Shown here: one piece after another, positions 33,658 to 45,500 of the stretch
How the letters are laid out: each line of letters opens with the position of its first letter
Numbering within the stretch: position 1 is the stretch's first letter
Origin: Hyposmocoma kahamanoa
Lineage: Eukaryota > Arthropoda > Insecta > Lepidoptera > Cosmopterigidae
Direction of reading: 5' to 3'
Length of the DNA: 64,000 bases
Assembly: GCF_003589595.1 (NCBI RefSeq)
Contig: NW_020653993.1
Span: 5,658,892-5,722,891, forward strand
The notes under the pieces: generated by a model
Seen by the model: only the letters and a program-made list of their open reading frames with translations
What the model was told of the DNA's origin: nothing
Databases searched by the model: none
Translations under genes and position numbers: made by a program

Positions 33658-34283
33658 TCAAATCAAGATTGCTCTATGAAATTTATTATTTCCTATATCC
33701 TCGTCTAGAAAGTACACGTGCCTTTGCCTATCAAAACACGATTGCTAAAGTCAAGGAAAATATATAACTGTTAAAAGGTATAGCTATAATAAAATAAATG
33801 GAAAATATAAAACTGTTTTTGTTGACCTCTAAAACCCAAACTTCCGTGCTGTGCGAATTTACGAAAGTAGACGTGAAAGTAGACGTTGGTGTTCTCACTT
33901 AATTGTTCAAATATAAGATTTCGTGAACGTTACACAGTGTCATTTTATATTTGAATTATCTGATGTTGTTTTTCAAAACATGTACTAGTAATCGTACTTA
34001 ATTAATCAATTAAAAGTTTATCTTGCCTGGTTAGTTATAAGGTTTAAAGTGCCGGATTAAAGACTTTCTCAATAATAATTAAATTCGCTTGTTTACGTAG
34101 ACCTCGAAGGACTTCGAAGATTGGAGTTTGGAAAATAGTATTATAATATCTTTGCAACGTTAAATTCGTTTCATAGGAGGTCATTCGTCAATTGTCGATT
34201 CGTTTGACCATTCGGAATTGATTAGTTATTCTGATTTCTCGTTTGAAATACAAACTTAATTGATTTCAGACGCAGTTTTTAAT

Positions 34284-34311
34284 TATAAAGCAATAAGGAG
34301 TCATATTCATT
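34284..34311 (+). promoter_or_regulatory. TATA box and initiator of the 34336 gene
   Basis: TATAAAG at 34284-34290 and an Inr-like TCATT at 34307-34311, about 25 bases apart, with the start codon 25 bases further on. The spacing fits a standard insect core promoter. Confidence 0.55.
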
Positions 34312-34335
34312 GGCGTTTTGATTTTTATTGGGAAA

Positions 34336-35896
34336 ATGTACTTATTGTACTTGTTTTTGTTCGTTGCCGCTTCTTCCGTTTTTGCTAAGCCGCAGGTAAG
34401 AAACGTATTCTTACCTTATTCTTATGACGTATAATACAAATATATCATCAGGGATAATGCAAATCCGCGCATGTAAAAGGCGTGTATCTACACTAGAACA
34501 AATTTTAGAGGAGAAGGATTTAACGTTATCACTTTGGTATTTCTGTGGTTACGACTTTTATTTTTGCACAGTAAGCATTAATTTATGTTGCCTACGGACT
34601 GATAAACAATAGATTCCCGTAAATCACGCTAATTTGGTTGCAACGACATTTACGTGGATTTGATATAGACACTAATTTACCGAAATGGAAACTCATAATC
34701 AATGCTAGTTACGGATAATTGCACTATCTCCGACGATGTAACACGGGTCTGTATCACAATCCGATGGAATTACGCAGAAAATACTCCATTTGAATGATCT
34801 ACATATTGTGTTCATGAATACATATTTTGACGGCCTCCGTGGTCGAGTGGCTTGCCATCTCTGAGGCCCCGGGTTCGGTCACCAACCGGGTCAATGAAGA
34901 CAACTAGATTTTCTATATTGTCTCAGGTGTGCGTTTTATTTTACTGTTGTTGTTTTCGGATTTCCATAACAGAAGTGCTTTAATAGCTCATACTTTGGAA
35001 GCAACGCATGTGATATTGTTTAATATTTATTTATTTATGAACAATGAAAAGTTGTTGAACAAAAGCGAGGCGTACACCTTGTATCTGGTACAATCTAAAA
35101 TGTTCTGCAACACTACACTTACGTAGTGGCATCGAATTTCTAGCAAATAATCAGAATAACTTTCGCCATACGCGGTTAGACGGTTGTGTAGCAGTAGAGC
35201 TCCTTGTGAAACAGTTCGTCCAGGGTAGTACTGCCACCGTATTTCTGCCGCCAAGCCGTAATGTCAGCATTACTGTGTTCCGGTTTTAAAGGGTAAGGGT
35301 GTTGGTGAAATTACAGGCACATGGGACTTGTCAACTTATGTCTCTGGGTGACGGGCGCAGTGGCATTGCCCCTCAGATCTTTGCGATTTAAGCTCTAAGT
35401 GGCACTGCAACTGTTATGGACAGGCGTGTTGCTTACTATCAGGAGCACCGACTTGTTTGTCTCGTCACTTGATATTATAAAAAAATACTGGAAGGTACTT
35501 TAATATTTGTAGCTGCTGGCTGAAGCTCAGAGAATTCCGTTTTACTCAGTGGCTGTACTCTATATTCGATGTATTCAACGAATTCGTGAGAGAAACAAAC
35601 AAGTAGAGGCGATAGAAGAAATCAAGCTTTTACTGCTTTTGAAGTTATGAACCTGTATTTTGGGTTATTCTAAACAATGTTACTTCGTAAAACTAAAGAC
35701 CATCTTTTTGACGACGTTTTTAACATTTACTTCAATTTATCAGGTACCTTATGACTATATACCAATTGGTCGAGTCCGGGATGGTAATGCAAGACGTGGT
35801 GAATTTGGCGGACCCCATCCATCGGACAATTTCTTCAACTATGAAAAAATGTACCCAGCACGACGCAAGTGGCTGGATGTTACTGTTGATAAATAA
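34336..35896 (+). CDS. Small secreted peptide, 70 residues (2 exons)
   Basis: Exon 34336-34395 encodes the signal peptide MYLLYLFLFVAASSVFA plus KPQ and ends at donor GTAAGA. Exon 35744-35896 follows AATTTATCAG in phase 0 and encodes VPYDYIPIGRVRDGNARRGE..., FGGPHPSDNFFNYEKMY, and RRKWLDVTVDK. The mature chain would have about 53 residues with no cysteine, two RR sites that could be cut by prohormone convertases, and many Tyr/Arg/Gly. A defined TATA/Inr lies upstream, and AATAAA overlaps the stop (35892-35897). The 1.35-kb intron holds two SINE copies. Family unknown. Secretion is well supported by the sequence. A peptide-hormone or secreted-gland role is only a guess. Confidence 0.75.
34829..34960 (+). 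repeat. tRNA-derived SINE head
   Basis: GGCCTCCGTGGTCGAGTGG (A-box region) and GGGTTCGGTCACC (B-box region) are followed by a body (AGATTTTCTATATTGTCTCAGG). It is a widespread lepidopteran SINE type and lies in the intron of the 34336 gene. Confidence 0.6.
35187..35487 (+). repeat. Interspersed repeat family A, copy 5 (near full length)
   Basis: All blocks are present from GTAGCAGTAGAGCTCCTTGT to GTCACTTGATATTATAAAAAA, about 300 bp. It is a good model for the family. Confidence 0.8.
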
Positions 35897-35897
35897 A

Positions 35898-37360
35898 TTT
35901 ATATAAAATATTTTTGGTTCCTTTCCTTTTACGTCACTTGGTGAAAAGTGAAAATGTGGGTGAGGATGGTAAATTGAAAATTGTATACACAAGGTGAAAA
36001 TTTGAGATGAGTCAGCAAGGGCTACCTTAACCATACTAGCTACAGGAAAACGGTCCTAGAAGGCAGTCCATGAATTTCGAATACATTTAAAAAAGAAATT
36101 ATACAGTCAGCGAGATAAAAAGCAATTTTCCCGAAACTTTCTTATTTCATGGTACTTGATCCTGTTACTGGTAAGTATCAAAAGTCGCTATGGGACCAAT
36201 TAAGGTAAGAGTACTAGAAATATCAGAAATCGCAACAAATTTTAGCTGCCCTTGCTGATTGGCCCATCTCAAATTTCCACCCTGTATAAAGGTCCCAATT
36301 CCACACAAAAAATGAGAAAACTTGTTAATTGCAAAGGTGTCTCCGTAGTATTCTATGGAGACTCTTTTAAAAACGAAAAAAATCTCACCCAAAACTTAGT
36401 AATCAACGGGCATTCTCGCCTTATACTAGATCCATGCCTGATGCCTGGCAGTAAAACGTATATTGTAAAATATTTTCTTTACACGTTCTCAAGTTGAATG
36501 CAAGGTAGAGTCTAATGGTGGCACTTCACATGGCGTATTTGATGTATTTGGCAAACAATTACCATGTGTAGATAGCGTGTGTGACAAAGTATGTGCCTTG
36601 TTTGCCTATTCGGCAAATACAGCAACCACAAAACCGCGTTACCGCTTGCTGGTCCACACTATAGTCATATTAATTATTTTAACTCCTTATTTGGTTTCAT
36701 GTGCAGGCGGTCGTATTTGTTAGTGGCTGCATATATGTCTGTGCGTCAAATATTTTTCCAAATACAACAAACACCCAATAGCGAATACAAGTAGCCTTGA
36801 GAAGTGACGCCATTAAGACAAATTCTTAGCGCTGTAACAGTGTTGGAATTGAGTTGTGTGTGACTATTGACGGCCCACATACTGTTTATTTTATATAATT
36901 TTGTGAATATAATTAGTAAATGTAACGCTCTGCAAAGATGCCTGACCTCACCACCGACCAGTTGGTTCTGGGTTGATAATTGTGAAGAAAAGTTCTCCTC
37001 TCTCAATTAATCCATAGTACCTATGTAAGTAACAGAAATACCTAAAATTATGTTAGTAAAATTATTGAAAAATGTAGCAATATAACTATTTTATTATATG
37101 CAAGGAAGTTAGTCGGTTGAGGATAGCCGAGGCATTACATTTGCCATAGTCTAGCCCGTGAGCCGTAAGATTAATTTGGTATAACTTCCGTTCACCTTTC
37201 GAGCTCTACTGCTAAGTATTTTGAAAATAGGTAACTGGTTTACAGGAATAATGCCGGTGACAGTTAAAAATAATGGTTTCTTTAGAAAGAACAAAACACA
37301 AGTGAACGGTCTTTTTGACCTTTGTTAGTTTTTTTTTTATATAAAATATAAGATTTTGAC
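35898..37360. other. Non-coding DNA
   Basis: No supported gene or bounded element. The short ORFs here have neither splice context nor recognisable motifs. Confidence 0.45.
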
Positions 37361-37361
37361 T

Positions 37362-37520
37362 TCCATCTCACCTGATGGAAAGTGACGATGAGGTCGACGA
37401 TGGAGCATTCAAATAACACATATTCACTTTCGCCCTGAAAATGCCGAATATAGCGTTCAGGGAATAAGTCTGCAGACAGAATTCCACTCCCACACCTTCA
37501 CCATTCGCATCGTTCCAACG
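37362..37520 (-). mobile_element. LINE 3' fragment, family of 55483
   Basis: The reverse strand carries the GGGAATTC(T/C)G(T/C)CTGCAG-like block and the end CTTTCCATCAGGTGAGATGG shared with the copies at 20130 and 21885. Confidence 0.55.
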
Positions 37521-37599
37521 CATCTGCGGTCTCCCTCTGGAGCATTTTTCGCCTCAAGGTCGCCATTCGAAGACAGCTTTACACCAGGAGCCATGTTTT

Positions 37600-38600
37600 C
37601 AAGCATCGTCACTCGTCCACCGCCACTTAAGCCTCGTTACGCGTTTGATGACATCTGCGACTCTGCTTTCCTGTCTGAACCGCGTATTTGTTTTGCGGTG
37701 TTTGCGGGTAATTCCAACCAGATTCCAATCTAATGATCTCTGGGCTACCGGTAATTTGTGTATTATGTCGTTTGTTAGCACCCAGGTTTCAGCCCCACAT
37801 GTTATGTGGCAGGACACACTGGTCGAATATTCTTACTTTTGGTCCGCCGTGAGATTCATCTTAAAACAAACTCCAGCTTTGAGTATAGTACGCACGTCAA
37901 ACGTATATGCCTGTTAGTTTCATTGAGCTGATTTTCTTTGTCCATTGTTATTTCCTGGCTCAGATGAATTTACTTATTCACTCTTTCGATGACACTTTTG
38001 TTCACTGTCGTTTCCACCAGGTTTTCCACTTCGTTAGTCATGATCTTCGTTGTATTTAGATTCTTTTCTAAGCCAACAGGGATGTCAGTGGGAGACCGCA
38101 GATGTGTTAGAAGGATGACATAAGTGGTGAAAGTGGCGAGGTTGAATTGGATACGTTCGCTGCTCGCCTGATCCCCTAGTGAGACCAGCGGGCTCTGGAC
38201 AGGGACTCCGGAGCCTGCATTGCACGGCCTCACTCGTCTGGGGGGCGGGTCGGAGGACAACCGACTCGTCCCTCCGTTGGCGCGGGAGCCCTGGCGCAAG
38301 CTAGGGCGGCCGGGCGGCGTCGTGGTGAATGTTCACTGATCCCACGGCGCCGACTCAACCGGCGAGAGGGAAACCCGGGGGGGTTTTAGTGGGGTAGGCC
38401 TTCCAGTGTGGAGGGAGAGTCCCCACATAACACCTGAGTCTCCCTGGGCTCAGGGGTATCCATAAAGATTTCCCCACCGTCAAAAAAAAAAAAAAAAAAG
38501 GTTGAATTGGATACAGGCGGCACAGAACCGACAGAAATGGCAGAAACCGAATGAGGCTTACACTTATTTTTAGACTATTTTTTCTATGTCTATGTCTTTG
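37600..38600 (-). mobile_element. RTE-type LINE fragment, split by a later insertion
   Basis: The reverse strand encodes, in broken frames, VGLEKNLNTTKIMTNEVENL, then CHITCGAETWVLTNDIIHKL, then RVTRLKWRWTSDDA. These match the C-terminal part of RTE reverse transcriptases (..TYGAETW.LT.., ..LKW.WAGH..). The upstream part continues beyond 38514, after the insert at 38155-38499. It is non-functional. Confidence 0.65.
38155..38499 (+). mobile_element. Retroposed GC-rich insert with poly(A) and 15-bp target duplication
   Basis: The insert is GC-rich, unlike its surroundings. It ends with GGAGGGAGAGTCCCCACATA..., CCATAAAGATTTCCCCACC and an A tract of 17-18 bases. It is flanked by identical copies of GGTTGAATTGGATAC (38140-38154 and 38500-38514). 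The sequence style recalls the 3' untranslated end of R1/TRAS-type LINEs, so this is probably a 5'-truncated LINE or a SINE sharing its tail. The perfect target duplication and clean A tail suggest a young insertion. Confidence 0.85.
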
Positions 38601-38619
38601 AAGAGTAGATATTAAAAAA

Positions 38620-39248
38620 CCTGAAATAAAGAGAATCTTTTTCGAGGTACACTTAGGGGGAGGCCAGGCAAGCGCAATTTTTGTGAGTTCTGAGTTGCTT
38701 TTTTTGAGTTCCGTAGTTTACATTCGACTGAAATTCGATTGAGGTGTCAGACGAACGCTTGTCCATTAAAAATAGTTTGCATTTATGAAATGAATGATGT
38801 TAAAGTAAGAAAAAGCTACTACATCCTCTCGTAAGGAAAGATTAAAGTGTGGGCAGTTTCATAGACTATAATCATGCGAATAAAGTTTTCCTTCACCCCT
38901 CTCTCCACCCGCACAAGCACGTCAAACAGTGCGACCGAAGTTCTCATTTTGCGTCATCGTGTGATACGAACCGAACTTTAATATGAAACGGAATGCAGCA
39001 TAAATTAAGTGATTCAAAAAATGCGACACTCAACTCAAAACATTACGCTCGTCTGTCCTCACCCTAAAGTAAAACAAACCATTCTGACAAAAGCACGCCT
39101 CATTACTTTAATACTGAATACAATACATTATCCATTAGTAAACAACTTTCATGTTTGATCATCTACTAAAAACGTAATAAATACAACAAAAAACCAATTC
39201 CGAGCTTAGTGGGATATGCCATTAGGTCCAAAATTACAGGTTCGTAAA
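38620..39248. other. Non-coding DNA
   Basis: No gene or repeat boundary recognised. Confidence 0.4.
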
Positions 39249-39250
39249 TA

Positions 39251-39529
39251 CAGTGACTGGCAAAAAATAGAGCATATTTTTTGTCGTTAAGAAATTAGCT
39301 CAATAATAAATCTTTTTTCATACAGTTGTTTTTATCGAAATAAGAGAAAAGTATTCGTCATTCTTTTTCAATTTCTTGTCGTTGTCCTGAATACCAATGT
39401 AGCCTTTTGCAGCTTGTAGCTACCACAACGATTTATTGTTTTATACTCTATATTGTGATGTCAAATTACGGATGTGGTATTTTCTTATTTTCGTACCGTT
39501 ACTTATTTATTATAATTGACCAGTCACTA
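39251..39529. mobile_element. Tc1/mariner-type MITE
   Basis: Left end CAGTGACTGG, right end CCAGTCACTA, each flanked by TA (39249-39250, 39530-39531). It is 279 bp with no coding capacity. It lies just downstream of the exon at 39572-39781. Confidence 0.6.
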
Positions 39530-39571
39530 TAGATACTTAGCCGAAGGTCGTCTAGAAGTTCGAGCGGGTCA

Positions 39572-42500
39572 TCAAGGGTGGTTGCTTGCGGCACGAAGAG
39601 ATTCTACCAGTTCGTCAAGGTTTACGTGAGATGGTACTGGAGAAGCAAGCTCAGCGTATTGTCCGGTATAGTCCGCGCCACTTCTGTCTTGCAATAACCC
39701 GCTTCTTTCTTGCCATGCTATGTTTCTGTCTGATCGTAATATATTTGGAATATAGCTTCTGTTTATATCCAAGGAATCACCCTAAAAAAAATTAAAAAAA
39801 TATTTTTAATTTAATCATGTATATAGCAGTGTGGGTATGACAGTCAGTTAGGCAAAAAAGCCTCACGTAGAGAATTACGTAAGACTTGCTGACTATCGGT
39901 CTGTACCTCAGTTGTAAGAGTGGTAGCTCTGGTTAGACAACAGACTGGTTCGAGTAAAGATTGAAGGATTTTTTTGTGTTTTTTCGGTCTTTATATCCAT
40001 AATAGTTAGAATTCAGAATTCAAAATATTTTTATTTTTAAATAATACCTATGTTATAGACAATGACTCTCTTTTGTCAGCAGTAAGAAAAGGACAGAACT
40101 TTTTACGTTGATTTGATAGACTAAACGTGTAAAGCAATAGAAAGTACAGTGGCATCGATGTTTTGTTTGTTCGGCTAAGTTTTACTTTATGCTACCAAGT
40201 AATGTGACGAATAAGTCGTGCGCCTGGCGGTAAACGACACACCTGTTCATAACAGTATCAGTGATGCTCGGAGTTTTCCTTCAAAACCGAAACACAAGCT
40301 CACATTACTGCTTGGCGGCAGAAATAGGTAAGGTTGCAGCACTTCCCTGGACGAACTCTTTTACAAGGAGCTCTACCGCTACCAACAGTATTGTTGGCAA
40401 CTGTACCTGCTGAAAAAAATGAGGAGATTTGGTAGTGGACTCAGAGACGGTTCAGCGGTAGCAACTGCTAGTTGTGCAATGCGTAACGATAAATGAGCGT
40501 GCCTACAGCTCCGGTACCGATCTGGAGAATAGGGAGTGGCACTAGCCTCTCGAAGAACCGGATTTGTGACAACCCTGTACATTGACTGATCTGGGGTCAG
40601 AACCTGAACTTGTAAGGTTCCTGTGAGCGCACAGGTCATAGTGCTCTTCTCGTATACCCTAAGGTTCGGTAGGGAGGGTTACTATAATAAAAAGTAATGT
40701 AGAAAGACATGGGGCAGTGCCTACTGACCCACTTTACACCACTGTTCTATTACCTGTCAAACAATTGACAGTGTTGTCAATTAAATCACTATAGCTATGA
40801 ATTAAATACATATCAAGTTTTTGACAGATAATTAGTAGAGCCTTAAAGACAATATCAGTGCCAATGATCTTTCGCCTTATGATAGTTGGTTAATCTACTT
40901 AAAAGAAGAACCTATCAAATTGACCAATATCAAATTTTCTGTACTTGTCTTACTGATGACGGGAGACATAGTTGCATTAAAAATATGATTAATGTAATAA
41001 AATTGACATATTAAATATCAATTTAATATTAATTTTTAAGTTCATTGAATGTCACGATGTTTGACCTAATCATATTCATTTATTTTTTTGTGAAATTACT
41101 CCAATACTTTATTATTATTATTACAAAAATACAAAGATCGAATACTTATAAAAAAGTTCCTTCGATCCAGCTGGATTTAAACCAACGTCTTCCAGCAAAC
41201 TGTGCAGACCTTTGGTTTTAGTTTTTAACTACTATTTTGCCGTTGCGCTATCTACAAAGGCAAATAGAAAAAGTCGTAATTCATCCCGTGGCTTACTTGG
41301 CATAGCGTCTGGCATGGTTTGCTGGAAGACGTTGGTTCGAATCTAGACAGATCGAAGGAATTTTCTCTAAGTGTTCGATCTTTGTAATAATAATAATCTA
41401 ATACTAAACTAATAAATAATATTAAGTATATATTTATCTGGTATTATGCGCCTATAATGCAACAGATAATAATTCACGGTTCATAAAATAATATTATTCT
41501 TTCGTATGTATGCATTTTATATATATAAAAATTACTTCTCATCTTGAAACTGAAATGTTACTTATGATAGTGAAGAAGTTAGTTAAATTAGTAAATTAGT
41601 GTTATGCAATTTGTAAATGGTGTAGCTTTGCCAAAGCCTGCATTGAAATTGAACCGTAACGAAATCAAAATTACATTTTTATTACCATGACATTAACCAA
41701 TTTTCTCCGTGCACATAAAAGCAGATTAAACCATTAGTAAGAAAAAACTTAACGTTATTAATTACAGTTAAAATATGAGCTTCCAACCCCTGAACTACGT
41801 ATAACTGGGTACGTTTAGGTAATCAGAAGATTGCAAACAAGCGAGAGCTGTCAATAATAGATTCAGGGGTATTCAACTTGAGGTATGACAAAAAACGTTG
41901 ACGTATGAATAAATGATTGCTATGACATATTTAATAAAATGAAAATATAATATTTACAGTACTATTTTTATAAAATTCAGAACACGTGTTTAACGGCAGA
42001 TTTTCCTTTTTTTTGTTCGCTACTTTCTTGGAGAAGGAAATGTAAGTAACTAGCTCAGTTACTTAGTTTCAACATGCAAAAACCCGTAACAAACAATATA
42101 ATAACCTTAGAATAATAACGCATAGAAACCTAGTCCGCACACGCTAAGTGAGGCAAATTGAAGCGCGCCAAAAGGGCCTACGCGAGCGGGCGGGCCTTCA
42201 GTGCTCAAGGTCAACTTGCACCGCGAACAGATCAAGAATTTTAGCTGAAAATGACGAAATGTGCGGTAAATGAATGTAAAAATACGTCAGACAAACATAA
42301 AATAGATATTAACATCACATTCCACAAGGAAGTAACGCGTTTCAACTTGTATTTTTATATATATATACACTAAAACCGAAAATTAACCTACTACTAAAAC
42401 TAGCCTACATGAATTTGATTTTTGCCTCACCTGTGACAGTTCGTTTGATATGAAACTATCATTTATTAATCAATATTATTCTAAGATAATAACATAAAAA

Positions 42501-45500
42501 CAAAGAAACGTCACAAAAATGTAGCAAAAAACAACAAATTGTACAGGAAACAAACAATAAATTCGGTTTCGAAAGCCAAATATTGCATCAGATAGCAATG
42601 AACTGCCTAGAGTTGACATTATGAGGAATATTATTTTATACTTTGGTCGCACCATATTTTGTTCGCCAGAAACCTCGTTCGGTTTGAAGCCTCAGCATTT
42701 TTTTACATACTGCGGGAAAATAAAATATTTTTTCAAATATGAAAATATTCTTAGGTTTTCGCGATTGTTACACATCAAATGGAAACGGAAATGAAAATAT
42801 ATTTCAATTGGGTGTATAATGTATCATATACATATTTTTTACCTAATTCTATTTAATATTAACTTTTTGGGTATAACAATTCACTTAATTTAACAAATGT
42901 TTAATATAACTCTATGATTTAATTTTTTACAACAATCTTTTACGAAACAATTATAAGTTATAAACCTCGGTTTACATAATTAAATAGATTATTAAACTGA
43001 AGCAAATTTGAACTAAAACATGTTCGGAAACGTAAACAAATTCAGTTCATGCGCTCACCGGCTGCTGCCGCGACACGCTTGCGTGACTCGCGCTGCGTTT
43101 TCATATTTAAACCTAACCTAACCTGCCAAAGGACGGGGAACATATTACAGGGTGTAAATATCTCGTAAAATTATCTGTTATTCATTATTATAAACGAGAA
43201 TTATATGATATTAAGTTATTTTAAATGAGCGTTGTGTCTATTAAAATTAGTATTTCATTTTCACACAAATCAGGCACACCCATTTGAATTATCTATTATA
43301 TGTAACGTAGAATTCGTGTATGTTATTTGAATGGAGTAACTGAAGTAAAGCCTTAATTGACTTAAAATTTGTTCAAAGATATACTTTTCGATGGTTTGTT
43401 TACATTCTATTCATTGGCTAATAGTACCCAGTTATAGGTAAAAAAACGGTATTTTGGGACTTGACTTTTATAGAAAACTCAAACTGTTTTGCACAAATAA
43501 TAGTCGCATGTTGACAAAAATTTAATTAATTTTATTATTTGAATAAATACATAGTTAAGATTTCTTTGTAATTTCGCTACATAATACTGCGTAATTACAT
43601 TACAGTAAAAAAAAAGTTAAAATAACAAATATCATTTCGCGTATCATCGCGTTTTTGCCCTTTTTGGTTTTATAATGACCAAAAGTTTGTGCCCTTATGT
43701 AACCTTTATGTCATAGGTAAGCAAATTGCATTTGAAATTGTCATATTGATAAAAACTCAACTGCTTATTCGTAAGGCAGATTCCCCTGGGAAGAAAGAAC
43801 AAGAAACTCTAGTTTGTAAATATACATTAGTACATATTTTGTCGTTTGCAATATTTACTTCAAACATCATCGAGACTACCTGCAAGAACTAAACTGGGTT
43901 AAATTGTTTGTAGTCACTTTTATAAAGGACAATTTAATGGTTAATTAAATTCATCTTGTATGGATGATTTCCATTATTTTAATAGTTAATATTTAGTATT
44001 TAATGCTGTTTCATTGTACTAAGGATTTACTCACAAATTCATAGCAGTACCTGGTTGTTGTCTACTTTAGGCGGCAACTCGTTACTTTGTGTGTTGTATT
44101 GTCTGTATGCATATTGCCTTCGTTTTTTGTGACAGGGGAGGACGGGTCGACTTAGTTGTGCGCTCTGAAACGAGCAATGGTCAGAAAGCGTAAACGCGCC
44201 TTTAGGCAAAATTCAGTGTGTTGTTGGGTTGTTGTTCAGACTTAATTGTACCGTAAGCTTTAATAACAGGTTCAGAAACAGGTATTGAGGTATACTGGGA
44301 AGATATCAATACCAAAATTTCAACACCACTTGGTGACCATGACATTGTATTCTAGGCTGAATTGTTTTTATGACATCAAGTGACGGCACGAACAAGTTGT
44401 GCGTCTGATGGTAAGCTACACGTCCATCTATAACAGTTATAGTGCCACTCAGAGCTTTAAATTACAAAGATCTGAGGGGCACTACCACTGCGCCCGTCAC
44501 TCTGAGACATAAGTTGATGTGAGTCCAATGTGCCTGTAATTTCACCAGCACCCTTACCCTTCAAAACCGGAGCACGGTAATGCAGACATTACTGCTTGGC
44601 GGCAGAAATAGGTAAGGAGGCAGTACTATCCTAGACGAACTCTTTCACAAGGAGCTCTACTGCTGCGGGTGAGTGGTAAAGTTGACAGAAAAAGTCTCAT
44701 AGCTGGAAGAGTAACAACAGTCTGAGGGTATATCCGCACTCCGAGCACTGAGCACCTATGCCATTGACTCAGGGCTTATTTATTCACTTTTGGAGGTATT
44801 TAGATAAAACTACTTAGCTATTGTCGATTAAAGGACACAGCGGCTCATGTGGCAACGACGCAGTAGATGAACTGGCTAGACAATGAACAAATACTGACGC
44901 CATAGGGCCGGATTTATTCTCGTAGAACTAGATCAAGGATAATAATACACAAAAGTACAAAAACTTTAACATAATGGCCCTAGGGCAACCTTTACTCCCT
45001 AGTCAACTCCAGTCTATACCGAAAATTCCTTAAGCTCAAAAGGCAAGAGCTGCGCGCTCTAACTGCCGCCTTAATGGTTCTTATAACGAAAACCTGGGTA
45101 TCAGGGAAATTCCTCTACGTAGAGCGTGCATGGAAGAGGAGGCAACAGTCGTTCATATCTTACTACTACAATGCGTGGCTAAATACCTCAAGGCAAAGGC
45201 GAAGTATCTCAGAGTACTGAGGTCATTTCCCGAAGTCTTCAGCAAACCCAAAACGCAAACGGAAAATAAGCAGTATGACATCGAGTTGCGGGAAACCCAC
45301 CCGTTACGGCATACCATACTATAGCCGTGAAGAGCTTTTTCCACCAACCGATACGTTATTTTGACATCTTCAGGCAGCTTATGCGGAATAACAAAATTGT
45401 GTTGGTTGTGGAAGTACTTTACCCTATGATAGATCATTGTTTTTGCGGCCTAGGACCGATGCCATACGATACGTTGCGTCGGCGTTGCGACTCAGTGGTG

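Noticed and set aside
37970..38299. 109-codon minus-strand ORF
   Set aside because: It is a chimera of the retroposed GC-rich insert and the RTE relic, not a gene.
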